Positions 1-8,431 of a stretch of DNA of 16,048 nucleotides are shown one piece after another. Numbering within the stretch: position 1 is the stretch's first letter; the number at the start of each line of letters is the position of its first letter. The notes beneath the pieces are model-generated. The model had not been told where the DNA came from. It ran no database searches and worked only from the letters and a program-made list of their open reading frames with translations. Origin of the DNA: SYFY01 sp031385325 (lineage in GTDB: Bacteria; Pseudomonadota; Gammaproteobacteria; Pseudomonadales; Azotimanducaceae). A program made the translations under genes and the position numbers. The stretch covers positions 1-16,048 of the forward strand of contig JANNBJ010000164.1 in the NCBI GenBank assembly GCA_031385325.1, given 5' to 3'.

Positions 1-2
1 CG

Positions 3-755
3 GCAGAGACCTACTGTCTCGCCTTGAGCAAGGTCTATACCTTCGGGCCAACCTTTCGCGCTGAAAATTCCAACACCACACGACATCTTGCCGAGTTCTG
101 GATGATCGAACCGGAGGTTGCATTCAACGACCTCAATGCCAACGCACTGCTGGCAGAGGACTTTCTCAAGTTCATCATTCGTCGACTGCTTGATCAGCAC
201 AGCGAAGATCTGTTGTTCTTCAATGAACAGATCGACAAGACCGTGATCACAAGGCTCGAACATGTGGTCAACTCCGGATTCGAGCGCATCGACTACGGCG
301 CCGCCATCGAAATATTGCAGAAGAGCGGAACCGCATTCGAGTATCCCGTGCAATGGGGCCTGGACCTGCAGTCCGAACACGAGCGTTTCCTCTGTGAAAA
401 ACACGTTGGCGGACCTGTCGTGATCGTCAATTATCCGAAGGACATCAAGGCGTTTTACATGCGCCAGAACGATGACGGCAAGACAGTCGCTGCGATGGAT
501 GTGCTGGTGCCCGGTGTCGGCGAGATCATCGGTGGCAGCCAGCGTGAAGAGCGCCTGGACCTGCTGGATGCCAAGCTCACCGAGAAAGGACTACTCGACA
601 ACCTCTGGTGGTATCGGGACCTGCGGCGCTACGGCACTGTGCCTCACGCAGGCTTCGGGCTTGGTCTTGAACGACTGGTTCTGTACGTCACTGGCATGGA
701 GAACATACGCGACGTGATTCCCTTTCCCCGCGTGCCACACAGCGCCAGTTTTTGA
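3..755 (+). CDS. asnS: Asparagine--tRNA ligase (AsnRS), C-terminal part, 5' end outside window
   Basis: Class II aminoacyl-tRNA synthetase that charges tRNA-Asn with asparagine in the cytoplasm. The frame is open from base 3 and reads AETYCLALSKVYTFGPTFRA, so the gene starts before the window and the TTG at 24 is internal. Motif 2 is visible around bases 54-116 (FRAENSNTTRHLAEFWMIEP), with the Arg and Glu that contact ATP and the amino acid. Motif 3 follows at about 654-690 (GFGLGLERLV). The C-terminal end IPFPRVPHSASF is typical of bacterial AsnRS. The catalytic core appears intact; the N-terminal OB-fold anticodon-binding domain is outside the window. AspRS is unlikely given the FGPTFRAENSNT signature. 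The stop lies 39 bases before the first ABC exporter gene on the same strand, so co-transcription is possible. Confidence 0.96.
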   Translation, partial: AETYCLALSKVYTFGPTFRAENSNTTRHLAEFWMIEPEVAFNDLNANALLAEDFLKFIIRRLLDQHSEDLLFFNEQIDKTVITRLEHVVNSGFERIDYGAAIEILQKSGTAFEYPVQWGLDLQSEHERFLCEKHVGGPVVIVNYPKDIKAFYMRQNDDGKTVAAMDVLVPGVGEIIGGSQREERLDLLDAKLTEKGLLDNLWWYRDLRRYGTVPHAGFGLGLERLVLYVTGMENIRDVIPFPRVPHSASF

Positions 756-794
756 TGCCTGTTTTTGTGAGGAACAAGTGAGAAACCACGGTCA

Positions 795-2558
795 ATGAGC
801 GTCCTGCGCAGATTGACTCGCATCGGGCCGTTTGTTCGACCGTACAAATGGCGTTTGTCCGGTGGCATCGTCGCCTTTGGTGTGTCGCGACTCCTTGAAG
901 CGATGGTCCCCCTCTTTCTCGCCATGGGCATCGATCGCCTGGCCTCGAACAATCACGACCTTCGGTTGCCGGTGCTCGGCATTTTCCTGTCCGTGTTCCT
1001 GCGCTACTTCGTCGTCACCTATGCGCGTTATTCCGTACGCAAGGTCGGCATGTACGTCGCTTATGATCTTCGGCGCGCGCTCTACGCGGGGCTGCAGCGA
1101 CAAGGCATCGGCTTCTTCAATCGACACACCATCGGCGACATGATGACGCGCGCGGTGGCGGATATCAGCCTCATCCAGCGTTTCATCGCCATGGGCACGA
1201 TCCTCTTCGTGATCCTGATCTACGCAACGGTCATCGGCTTTGGATTCATGCTCTGGTTCTCGCCGCAGCTGACGCTGTTGCTGATTCCACCGTTGCCATT
1301 TGTGTTCCTCTACGCACAGCGCTCGGCGCACGCCATGGGCGTGACCTCCGAAGCGGTGCAGGAACGGCTCTCTGATCTTGGCACCCATGTGCAGGAAAAC
1401 CTGTCCGGCATCCGCACCATCCAGGCCATGGCTCAGGAAGACAACGAAATCGCACGTTTTTCCGCAACCAATCAGCATTACGCCGATGCGTTTTACGAGC
1501 AGGCCCGAGTCAACTCGCTGATGACCTCGTGGATGCCAACCATGGCCGCAGCCTGCACCCTCACGATCCTCGGTTATGGCGGCCACCTCGTACTCACCGG
1601 CGAAATGACCGTTGGCGCCTTTGTTGCTTTTTTCATGTACGTCAGCATGATCGTTCAGCCCTTTCGGGTGGCTGGTTTCATCGTCAATCTGTTCCAGCGT
1701 GCAGGCGTCGCCATCAATCGGCTGACCGAAGTGCTGGACATCGAGCCCGAGATCAATGATGCGGCGCAGGCATCACAAAGCGTTCCAATGCGTGGGGATA
1801 TCCAGTTGCGCGATCTGCGCTTTCGCTATTCCGGCGATCGACCCTGGGTTCTCAACGGCATTGACCTGACTATCCGGGCAGGCGAGACCATCGCCATCAT
1901 GGGCAAGGTCGGCAGTGGCAAGACGACGTTGTTGCGCACACTGACCCGGCTGCTCGATCCACCGGCCGGGTCGGTCGTGATTGATGACAAGGAGATCCAC
2001 GCCTGGCCCCTCGCCAGTCTGCGGTCGCAAGTCGCGCTGGTACCACAGGATCCGTTTCTGTTCGGTGAAACACTCGGCGTCAATATCACCTATGACAACC
2101 CTTCACGAACCGTCGAAGAAATCTGGTCAGCAGCGCAGGCTGCAGCACTCAAGGACACCATCGAGAGCTTTCCGGATGGCCTGAATACGCTCGTCGGCGA
2201 ACGCGGCGTGACCCTGTCGGGCGGACAGAAACAACGCGCGACACTGGCACGTGGACTCATTCGTCACAGTCCCGTGTTACTGCTCGATGATTGTTTCTCC
2301 AGCGTCGATACCGAAACCGAAGAACACATCCTGGGTGCATTGGGCCGACTGCGACAGGGACAAACCACACTGCTCGTTTCTCACCGGGTATCAACAGCGC
2401 GACATGCCGACCGAATCGTTGTGCTCGACAACGGTCGGATCATCGAAACAGGCAGTCATGCCGAATTGCTCAGCGCCGGTGGATGGTATGCCGAACTCGA
2501 ACGCATCCAGCGCGAAGGCGCCGATGCAGAAGATTTCGCCGGGATGGCCTCCGCATGA
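795..2558 (+). CDS. ABC exporter half-transporter with degenerate Walker B (MdlA-like)
   Basis: Inner-membrane ABC exporter half of 587 residues: an N-terminal six-helix transmembrane domain (about 1-320) and a C-terminal ATPase domain. In the ATPase domain Walker A is GKVGSGKT at 370-377, the signature LSGGQ at 474-478, Walker B VLLLDD at 494-499 and the switch His is H530 (LLVSHR). The residue after the Walker B Asp is Asp499, where hydrolytically competent ATPases have Glu. E. coli MdlA and Thermotoga TM287 have the same change. The next gene starts inside this stop codon and encodes a half with canonical Walker B, so the two most likely form a heterodimer. The start is ATG 795; an in-frame stop at 768-770 excludes a longer form, and no strong Shine-Dalgarno is visible. 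The substrate cannot be told; drugs or lipids are usual for this family. Confidence 0.93.
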   Translation: MSVLRRLTRIGPFVRPYKWRLSGGIVAFGVSRLLEAMVPLFLAMGIDRLASNNHDLRLPVLGIFLSVFLRYFVVTYARYSVRKVGMYVAYDLRRALYAGLQRQGIGFFNRHTIGDMMTRAVADISLIQRFIAMGTILFVILIYATVIGFGFMLWFSPQLTLLLIPPLPFVFLYAQRSAHAMGVTSEAVQERLSDLGTHVQENLSGIRTIQAMAQEDNEIARFSATNQHYADAFYEQARVNSLMTSWMPTMAAACTLTILGYGGHLVLTGEMTVGAFVAFFMYVSMIVQPFRVAGFIVNLFQRAGVAINRLTEVLDIEPEINDAAQASQSVPMRGDIQLRDLRFRYSGDRPWVLNGIDLTIRAGETIAIMGKVGSGKTTLLRTLTRLLDPPAGSVVIDDKEIHAWPLASLRSQVALVPQDPFLFGETLGVNITYDNPSRTVEEIWSAAQAAALKDTIESFPDGLNTLVGERGVTLSGGQKQRATLARGLIRHSPVLLLDDCFSSVDTETEEHILGALGRLRQGQTTLLVSHRVSTARHADRIVVLDNGRIIETGSHAELLSAGGWYAELERIQREGADAEDFAGMASA

Positions 2559-4450
2559 ATACGGCCCATCGTCCACCCGACAAAGAACCCAAACGCAACT
2601 ACGCGATGTTTGATGCGGAACTCACGGGCGCTGCGCTGAACCTGCAACTCCTCGGTCGCCTGATGCAGTGGATGAAGCCCTATCGACTGACGTTTGCGGT
2701 GAGTGCGGTACTCATCCTGCTGATGTCCGCGATGCAGGTGTTGATGCCGATCATCATTTCATTGGTGGTGATTGATGGAATCCTTGCCGGCCGTGCCAGC
2801 GAGCGGCCCGATTTCGGAATGAATGATCTGACCGCCTGGATTGGTGATGTGACCGGGCTTCCCGCACTGGTCGCCGCCTGCATCCTCTATGCAGCGCTGC
2901 AAGCGGGTTGGGCGCTCACGGGTCACTGGCATCGCATGACGCTCATTACCTCCGTCATCAACGGGTTGCGTGACCTGCGCCGTGATCTCTTTCGACATCT
3001 GGAAACTAGGCCCTTCTCATTTTATGACCGGGTTGCTGTCGGCCGAGTCATGACCCGGGTGACCAACGATGTTGAAGCGCTGTACGAACTGTTGCGCGGG
3101 GTCGGCACGCTGGTTGGCGAATTCGTTCCGTTTTTTGTCGCCCTCACGGTGATGCTGGCCATGAGTGCCAAGCTGACGCTGATGCTCCTGGTGGTGCTAC
3201 CGATCATGGGCTGCGTGACGTGGTTGTTCAGGCGCGCCACCAGTCAGCTGTTTCGCCTGGTGCGCATGACTCTGTCTGCGCTGAATCAGAACATGCACGA
3301 AAACCTCGCCGGGTTACAGGTCGTGCAGCTCTCCGTGCGCGAGTCATACAACCTCGAACGATACGATCGTATCAACCGTGAGAACCGCGATCACGAATTG
3401 CGCTCGGCCCGATTGGAAACGCTGTATGGCGCGTTCACCGACAGCATGGCGCACATCGCCATTGGTGTCGTCATCTGGTACGGCGGTGGTCAGGCCATTC
3501 AGGAACAGCTGACCCTCGGCGAGATGATTCTGTTCACGCAGTTTATCGGCATGCTGTTCAACCCGATCGTCGTGCTCGGGGAACAAACCAACATCCTGTT
3601 CCGCGCCATGGCCAGCGGCGAGCGCATCTTCCAGGCACTGGATTGGGACGAGAAGATTCATGAGCCGGAACATCCGGCTGTGCTCCCCGATCGACTGCGT
3701 GGCGCCATCGATTTTCGAAACGTGCACTTTCGTTACCTGGACACACCGGTACTGAAAGGAGTTTCCCTCAGCATCGTGCCAGGAGAAACACTCGCGATTG
3801 TCGGTCCTACCGGATCGGGCAAGAGCACGCTGATCCGGCTGCTCTCGCGCTTCTACGACTTCGATGACGGGCTCATTTTTCTCGACGGAATTGACCTGAA
3901 CCGGATTCACACCCGTGATCTGCGCCGCCGGATTGGCGTGGTGCTGCAGGACTTTCATATCTTCTCCGGTAGCATTTACGACAACATCGCGTTGGGTGAT
4001 CCATCGGTCACCCGTGAACGCGCTGAACAGGCAGCAAAAACCGTTAACGCCCACGGATTCATCAGCGCCCTGCCCCAGGGTTACGACACGGAGCTTTCGG
4101 AAAGAGGACAGAATCTGTCGCAGGGCCAGCGACAGCTGTTGGCCTTCGCGCGAGTATTGGCTGCGGATCCGGAAATTCTCATTCTCGATGAAGCCACTGC
4201 CAGTATCGATACACAGACTGAGTTACTTATTCAGGATGCACTGCGCAAACTGACACGCGGCCGCACGTCGATCCTGATCGCGCATCGCCTGCAGACCATT
4301 CAGGAAGCGAACCGGATTCTGGTGCTCGAAGATGGCTTGATTCGTGAAATTGGCACACACACCCAGTTGCTGGCAGCAGAAGGGTTGTATGCAACCCTGT
4401 ATCGCCTGCAGTTTCAGGAGACCGCGCCTACGGGGACGCCATTGCGGTGA
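2555..4450 (+). CDS. ABC exporter half-transporter with canonical ATPase (MdlB-like)
   Basis: Second half of the exporter, 631 residues, transmembrane domain followed by ATPase domain. Walker A is GPTGSGKS at 417-424, the signature LSQGQ at 521-525, Walker B LILDE with Asp545 and catalytic Glu546, and the switch His is H577 (LIAHR). The start ATG at 2555 overlaps the previous stop (ATGA), the usual sign of translational coupling for subunits made in equal amounts. The open frame runs upstream to 2291, but that stretch lies inside the partner gene and encodes Arg/Pro/Thr-rich sequence unlike a transporter, so I reject it. In a heterodimer the signature of this subunit would cover the degenerate ATP site of the first subunit, while the canonical Walker motifs here would form the hydrolytic site. 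The 3' end overlaps a convergent small gene by 23 bases. Confidence 0.93.
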   Translation: MNTAHRPPDKEPKRNYAMFDAELTGAALNLQLLGRLMQWMKPYRLTFAVSAVLILLMSAMQVLMPIIISLVVIDGILAGRASERPDFGMNDLTAWIGDVTGLPALVAACILYAALQAGWALTGHWHRMTLITSVINGLRDLRRDLFRHLETRPFSFYDRVAVGRVMTRVTNDVEALYELLRGVGTLVGEFVPFFVALTVMLAMSAKLTLMLLVVLPIMGCVTWLFRRATSQLFRLVRMTLSALNQNMHENLAGLQVVQLSVRESYNLERYDRINRENRDHELRSARLETLYGAFTDSMAHIAIGVVIWYGGGQAIQEQLTLGEMILFTQFIGMLFNPIVVLGEQTNILFRAMASGERIFQALDWDEKIHEPEHPAVLPDRLRGAIDFRNVHFRYLDTPVLKGVSLSIVPGETLAIVGPTGSGKSTLIRLLSRFYDFDDGLIFLDGIDLNRIHTRDLRRRIGVVLQDFHIFSGSIYDNIALGDPSVTRERAEQAAKTVNAHGFISALPQGYDTELSERGQNLSQGQRQLLAFARVLAADPEILILDEATASIDTQTELLIQDALRKLTRGRTSILIAHRLQTIQEANRILVLEDGLIREIGTHTQLLAAEGLYATLYRLQFQETAPTGTPLR

Positions 4451-4655
4451 TGGCACGCCAGGGTTTACCCACAAGATCCTGAAGGTTCGCCCCATGTGCC
4501 GCGTACAACTTCGTCGTTAAGTCCGGGTCCGGGAAGAGTTCATCAGTCGTTCCATCTTCATGTCTGACGGTGACGCGAAAACGCTCCGCTGCTATCTCCT
4601 CGATCGCCGACACGACGGGAAACAGCAAATTGACGACAACACAGACCGCGACCAT
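4428..4655 (-). CDS. Small hypothetical protein with hydrophobic N-terminus (75 aa)
   Basis: I do not recognise this protein. The case for a real gene is the signals in front of it. Reading the minus strand, a good sigma-70-like promoter (4695-4722) is followed by GGAGA five bases before ATG 4655, and an in-frame TAA lies just upstream of that GGAGA, so the start is well fixed. The first 17 residues (MVAVCVVVNLLFPVVSA) are strongly hydrophobic without N-terminal positive charges: a possible membrane anchor or atypical signal peptide. The rest is soluble and charged, with RFRVTVRHEDGTTDELFPDP and a Gly-Lys-Pro-Trp near the end. It converges on the ABC exporter gene, overlapping its last 23 bases, and is divergent from lipA. 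Function unknown; it may still be a chance open frame. Confidence 0.5.
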   Translation of the reverse strand: MVAVCVVVNLLFPVVSAIEEIAAERFRVTVRHEDGTTDELFPDPDLTTKLYAAHGANLQDLVGKPWRAITAMASP

Positions 4656-4694
4656 CCACTTCTCCGTTTACAGCGAGCCGCCCAGGACAACTTC

Positions 4695-4722
4695 ATTATG
4701 CGCAAGGCAGGCGAAGTGACAA
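4695..4722 (-). promoter_or_regulatory. Candidate sigma-70 promoter for the 75-aa gene
   Basis: On the minus strand, TTGTCA (plus 4717-4722) and CATAAT (plus 4695-4700) are separated by 16 bases. Each hexamer matches the consensus at five of six positions. Transcription would begin near 4688, giving a leader of about 30 bases that contains the GGAGA Shine-Dalgarno. It lies in the 110-base gap between this gene and lipA. No equally good plus-strand promoter for lipA was seen in the gap. Confidence 0.5.
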
Positions 4723-4765
4723 GTCGCCCCGGACAACACAGCAACGAATTGACTAAACTACCCTC

Positions 4766-5782
4766 ATGAAAGAACCAGACCAGTTCACGCCGACCCGCAG
4801 CGGTCAGAAGTTCCGCACACCGGAAGGCATTCCAGCCATCCGCGATGGCATCAAGCAAAATGCCAACAGTCTGATCCCCGGCACCCGCAAGCCAGAATGG
4901 CTGCGTGTGCGCATCGGTAGCGGAGAGCGTTACAAGGCTGTGCGGGAAACGGTGAAAAGCCACCGCCTGTCCACCGTGTGTGAAGAGTCACACTGCCCAA
5001 ATATCGGCGAGTGCTGGAATAGCGGTACAGCGACGATCATGTTGATGGGCTCGGTCTGTACCCGGGCCTGCAAATTCTGCTCCGTCGACACCGGCAATCC
5101 CAATGGCTGGCTGGACCTTGACGAACCCGCCAATGCCGCGGAGTCGGTTCGATTGATGGGCCTTGGTTACGTGGTGCTCACCTCAGTGGATCGGGACGAC
5201 CTGCCGGATGGCGGGGCTGCCCATTACGCGGCCTGCATTCGGGCCATCAAGGCGGTTAATCCGAAGACTGGCGTGGAGGCTCTGACACCCGACTTTCGTG
5301 GTGACGAAAAAGCTGTGGCCACAGTCGTCGACTCCGGTCTGGATGTGTTTGCCCAGAATGTGGAAACGGTCGAGCGCCTGACCCATGTTGTCAGGGACAT
5401 TCGCGCGGGATATGCGCAAACCCTGGGTGTGCTGCAATTTGCCAAGGCCCATCGACCTGACATCCTCACCAAAACCAGCCTGATGCTGGGTCTGGGAGAA
5501 ACGGACGACGAAATCCGCCGCGCCATGGCCGAGCTTCGGCAACGCAACGTGGACGTTTTGACGCTCGGTCAATACCTGCGACCGACCACGAATCACCTGC
5601 CCGTCGCGCGCTGGGTACATCCCGATGAGTTCGCCCAATATCGCCAGTGGGGGCTCGACGAAGGCTTTCTTGAAGTCGCCTCCGGACCATTGGTACGTTC
5701 GAGTTATCGCGCCGAGCGCATGCTGGAACGGAACAACCTCGGGCTGCGTAATGATGTCCGGATTCCAGTCAGACAACTCTGA
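4766..5782 (+). CDS. lipA: Lipoyl synthase (LipA), radical SAM
   Basis: Inserts two sulfur atoms into protein-bound octanoyl groups to make lipoyl cofactors for pyruvate and 2-oxoglutarate dehydrogenases and the glycine cleavage system. It has 338 residues, normal for the family. Both iron-sulfur sites are visible: the auxiliary cluster cysteines C72, C77 and C83 (CEESHCPNIGEC) and the radical SAM cysteines C98, C102 and C105 (CTRACKFC). The C-terminal RSSYRAE carries the conserved Ser that ligates the auxiliary cluster. The start ATG 4766 is the first in frame with good family length; there is no clear Shine-Dalgarno. The lipB octanoyltransferase gene, a common neighbour, is not in this window. 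The 3' end overlaps the likely start of the next gene by about 30 bases. Confidence 0.97.
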   Translation: MKEPDQFTPTRSGQKFRTPEGIPAIRDGIKQNANSLIPGTRKPEWLRVRIGSGERYKAVRETVKSHRLSTVCEESHCPNIGECWNSGTATIMLMGSVCTRACKFCSVDTGNPNGWLDLDEPANAAESVRLMGLGYVVLTSVDRDDLPDGGAAHYAACIRAIKAVNPKTGVEALTPDFRGDEKAVATVVDSGLDVFAQNVETVERLTHVVRDIRAGYAQTLGVLQFAKAHRPDILTKTSLMLGLGETDDEIRRAMAELRQRNVDVLTLGQYLRPTTNHLPVARWVHPDEFAQYRQWGLDEGFLEVASGPLVRSSYRAERMLERNNLGLRNDVRIPVRQL

Positions 5783-7043
5783 GTTCCAGCCCACCGTGCA
5801 CACCAGGGGCGTTCGGCGCTGGCTCGCGGTTCTGCTGATCGGTTGGGGCAGCCAGGCACAGGCGATTGAACACTATCTGGTTGGTGCAGCGTCAACATCC
5901 ATCTCACCACCCACTGGCACTCTGCTCGCCGGTTACGACCGCAATCGTCGCTCAACCGGTGAACTGGACCCGCTCTACACGCGCGCCGTTGTCATCGATG
6001 ATGGGGTCTCGAGCATCATTATTGTCACGCTCGACAACATCGGGCTGACCCGGCCGGATGTCGAACACATCCAGACACAGGCCAGCGCGCGGATACCCGG
6101 AGTGATCTCCGATCGGGTCATCGTCTCATCCACTCACACCCACGCAGGGCCTGACGTCGTTGGACTATGGGGTACTGATTCCTGGTCCAGTGGCCGAGAT
6201 CAGGCATACGTCAACATGCTGATCGACACAACCGTCGACACCATCGTCGCGGCTCACGCTGCACGTCGGCCAGCCACCAGCCGGGTGGGCAGTCGAGAAG
6301 TCGTTTTTGACTGGGTGGAAAATCAGAGCGAGCCAGATCTGCTGGATCGAACACTTTCGGTTCTGCAATTTGTCGGGCTGGACGGCATCAGTATCGCGAC
6401 GCTGACCAATCATGCCTGTCACCCGACCGTGCTCGGTCCCGATAACACGATGGTATCGGCCGACTATGTCAGCGGTTTCTACACCGCAATGTCAGCCAAT
6501 CTGCCCGGCGAGCATCTATTTCTGCAAGGCGCGATCGGGGGATGGGTGCAACCGCTCCAGGGCGATCGCTCCCACGAACTGGCCCAGAAACTGGGTGCGG
6601 ATCTGGCCATCGCAACCCAGCAGCTGCTGAAGGATGCCGAGCCGAATCCAACGATGCCCCTGACCTTTGCCAGCATTGCGCTGGCGCTGCCACTCGATAA
6701 CTGGCCCATGCGAGTGCTGATGTGGTTTGGTTTAATCGAGCGGGACGTTGTGGACGGCGGTGTGGAAACGGCTGTGGCCCGATTCACCGTGGCCAACGCG
6801 GAGTTTGTGACTCACCCGGGAGAGACTTCACCTTACTTTTCGAAGGCATCCCGCGAGTTGATGACCCATCGCCATGGATTTGTCATGGGCCTGACCCAGG
6901 ACGCACTGGGGTACATCCTCAAGCCCGACTACTTTGAGCATCCTGACAACTATGCGCACGCCGAGTACCTGACTTCGGTGTCGGTTGGCAAGGACGCAGG
7001 ACCGCTGCTGATGGACGCGCTCGCGACGCTCAAGTTGCAATAA
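5751..7043 (+). CDS. Secreted protein with neutral/alkaline ceramidase N-terminal domain
   Basis: Resembles the N-terminal catalytic domain of neutral/alkaline non-lysosomal ceramidases, zinc amidases that cleave ceramide. The start of the mature part (YLVGAASTSISPPTGTLLAG) is typical. Likely zinc ligands or active-site residues are H129 and H131 in STHTHAGPD, plus H221 and H224 in NHACHP (numbered from 5751). A Sec signal peptide is clear, with RR, a hydrophobic core and an AQA cleavage site (RRWLAVLLIGWGSQAQA). At 430 residues it is much shorter than full ceramidases and lacks their C-terminal domain, so the substrate may differ. Start choice is open: ATG 5751 or 5754 gives a long n-region and overlaps lipA by about 30 bases, while GTG 5796 gives a textbook signal peptide 13 bases after the lipA stop. 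It converges on the peroxiredoxin gene. Confidence 0.85.
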   Translation: MMSGFQSDNSEFQPTVHTRGVRRWLAVLLIGWGSQAQAIEHYLVGAASTSISPPTGTLLAGYDRNRRSTGELDPLYTRAVVIDDGVSSIIIVTLDNIGLTRPDVEHIQTQASARIPGVISDRVIVSSTHTHAGPDVVGLWGTDSWSSGRDQAYVNMLIDTTVDTIVAAHAARRPATSRVGSREVVFDWVENQSEPDLLDRTLSVLQFVGLDGISIATLTNHACHPTVLGPDNTMVSADYVSGFYTAMSANLPGEHLFLQGAIGGWVQPLQGDRSHELAQKLGADLAIATQQLLKDAEPNPTMPLTFASIALALPLDNWPMRVLMWFGLIERDVVDGGVETAVARFTVANAEFVTHPGETSPYFSKASRELMTHRHGFVMGLTQDALGYILKPDYFEHPDNYAHAEYLTSVSVGKDAGPLLMDALATLKLQ

Positions 7044-7070
7044 CCAACCCTGAACGATTGCGCTCTGCCG

Positions 7071-7520
7071 CTATCCGAGTTTTACCATGTCATTGGCGAG
7101 CTTGAGATGGCTGCCGACAAACAGATCTGAAAGCACGCGCTGTTTGATGATGCCATCCACGCCGATCCGAAAGGTCGCTCGGCGCACGCCAAATCCCATT
7201 GGTCCGTCAACACCATAGGCTCGAATCGTTTTCTTGCCTTCGTCAAACAACAACGAAAACGGCACGTTGAACGTGTCGGCAAACCGTTTATGTGAGGCGA
7301 CGGACTGCGGGCTGATGCCAATCACATTGGCCTGGGCTGCGCGCAGCTCGGCATAACGATCACGAAAGGCACACGCCTCGGCCGTGCACACCGGCGTAAA
7401 GTCCGATGGATAGAAGTAGAGCAGCAGTTCACCTTGCTGCAGCAGCTCGTCCAGGGAGACGGGTTCGCCGAGCTGATTAGGTAACGAGAATGCGGGAGCG
7501 CGATCACCTTCCTTGAGCAC
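7071..7520 (-). CDS. Peroxiredoxin, BCP/PrxQ type
   Basis: Thiol peroxidase of 149 residues that reduces hydrogen and organic peroxides in the cytoplasm. The thioredoxin-fold start (GDRAPAFSLPNQLGEPVSL) leads to the peroxidatic site FTPVC with Cys45. A second cysteine, Cys50 (CTAEAC), sits five residues later as in BCP/PrxQ, where it acts as the resolving cysteine. The active-site Arg is probably in the VRRATFRIG segment. The start is GTG at 7520, only three bases after the stop of the alpha/beta hydrolase, so it is the last gene of the minus-strand operon. Its job here may be to remove H2O2 or lipid peroxides made during acyl-CoA oxidation; that link is inference from position. Confidence 0.9.
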   Translation of the reverse strand: MLKEGDRAPAFSLPNQLGEPVSLDELLQQGELLLYFYPSDFTPVCTAEACAFRDRYAELRAAQANVIGISPQSVASHKRFADTFNVPFSLLFDEGKKTIRAYGVDGPMGFGVRRATFRIGVDGIIKQRVLSDLFVGSHLKLANDMVKLG

Positions 7521-7523
7521 AGA

Positions 7524-8390
7524 CTACTGCCTTCGCGGCAAGGCCGCGGTCATATTACGCAACTCTCTGACAAACGCTTCTGGTTCATCCAGAAAGACAT
7601 GGTGCTGAGCGCCAGCAATGCATGCCGAAGGGAAAGGCTGGGGAATGAGTTCACGCATGTAGTTGAGCGTCGATTCCGGGAACAGCTCGCTTCGCCCGCC
7701 ATAAATCAGACCGAACGGCAACGTGATGCGCTGATAATCACTGGCATCGCGTTCTGCGTCCTTCAACGTGTGCAGCAGATCTTCATCGAACTTCCACGCG
7801 TATCCGCCGTCCACCGGCATCAGCGAATGACGTGCGATGTATTCGAGGATATAGGCATTTTCACAGGTCTGCGCGGGATAGAGACGAAATCGTCCGAGCG
7901 CTTCCTGCTTGCTGGGGTACACCTTCGCGCGGCCACCCATCGGCGCACGCACCGGAATGGGCTCGTCAGGATGACGGATGCCGGAGTCCACCAGGATCAA
8001 CGCGCCAAAACGGTCCGGAAACAGATTGACTGCCTTCACCGCCATGTTGCCACCAAAGCTGTGGCCAACCACGATCACGTCATTGCCGAAACCGGCGTCA
8101 TCACACACTGCGCGGATTTCTTCGGCGTAGGTGACACCTTCATAGCTGTAGCGAAAATCCGAATCGCCCATGCCGGTGAGATCCATCGCCGCGACGCGGT
8201 ATCGATCGGTCAGCTGCGGCGCGATGAAATCCCACCAGTGGGAGTGGGCGTTCATGCCGTGAATCAGCAGCAACCCAGGCTTTTCCGCGTCACCCCACGT
8301 TCGATAGACGACATCACAATCGTCCACTTCAACCGTGTGGCTCTGTGCTTCCTGATCCACCGCTTTCCAGAACCAGTCGGGAATCGCCAT
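7524..8390 (-). CDS. Alpha/beta hydrolase
   Basis: Soluble alpha/beta-fold hydrolase of 288 residues. The oxyanion-hole motif LLIHGMNAHSHWW is at 41-53, the nucleophile elbow GHSFGG gives Ser111, and the catalytic His is H263 or H264 in AQHHVFLDEP. The acid residue is not obvious: the usual position after strand 7 reads YGGRSELFPE, with Glu rather than a clear Asp. The start is ATG 8390, preceded by GAGGGG six bases upstream; a TTG at 8396 would place that signal against the start codon. It lies 41 bases after the second acyl-CoA dehydrogenase and 3 bases before the peroxiredoxin. The context suggests an ester, thioester or C-C bond hydrolase in a degradation pathway, but the substrate is unknown. 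Confidence 0.9.
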   Translation of the reverse strand: MAIPDWFWKAVDQEAQSHTVEVDDCDVVYRTWGDAEKPGLLLIHGMNAHSHWWDFIAPQLTDRYRVAAMDLTGMGDSDFRYSYEGVTYAEEIRAVCDDAGFGNDVIVVGHSFGGNMAVKAVNLFPDRFGALILVDSGIRHPDEPIPVRAPMGGRAKVYPSKQEALGRFRLYPAQTCENAYILEYIARHSLMPVDGGYAWKFDEDLLHTLKDAERDASDYQRITLPFGLIYGGRSELFPESTLNYMRELIPQPFPSACIAGAQHHVFLDEPEAFVRELRNMTAALPRRQ

Positions 8391-8431
8391 GCTCAACCCC
8401 TCAGAGGATGCTGTTGCCCACAGACTTCAAG

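Noticed and set aside
792..1586. A 264-codon minus-strand frame within the first ABC exporter gene
   Set aside because: The translation is His/Glu/Gln-rich low-information sequence, opposite a gene with all ABC motifs.
2291..2554. An N-terminal extension of the second ABC exporter half
   Set aside because: It is the out-of-frame reading of the first exporter's ATPase domain. The ATGA overlap at 2555 gives the natural start and family length.
3344..4054. A 236-codon minus-strand frame within the second ABC exporter gene
   Set aside because: It lies antisense to the ATPase domain and has no motif of its own.
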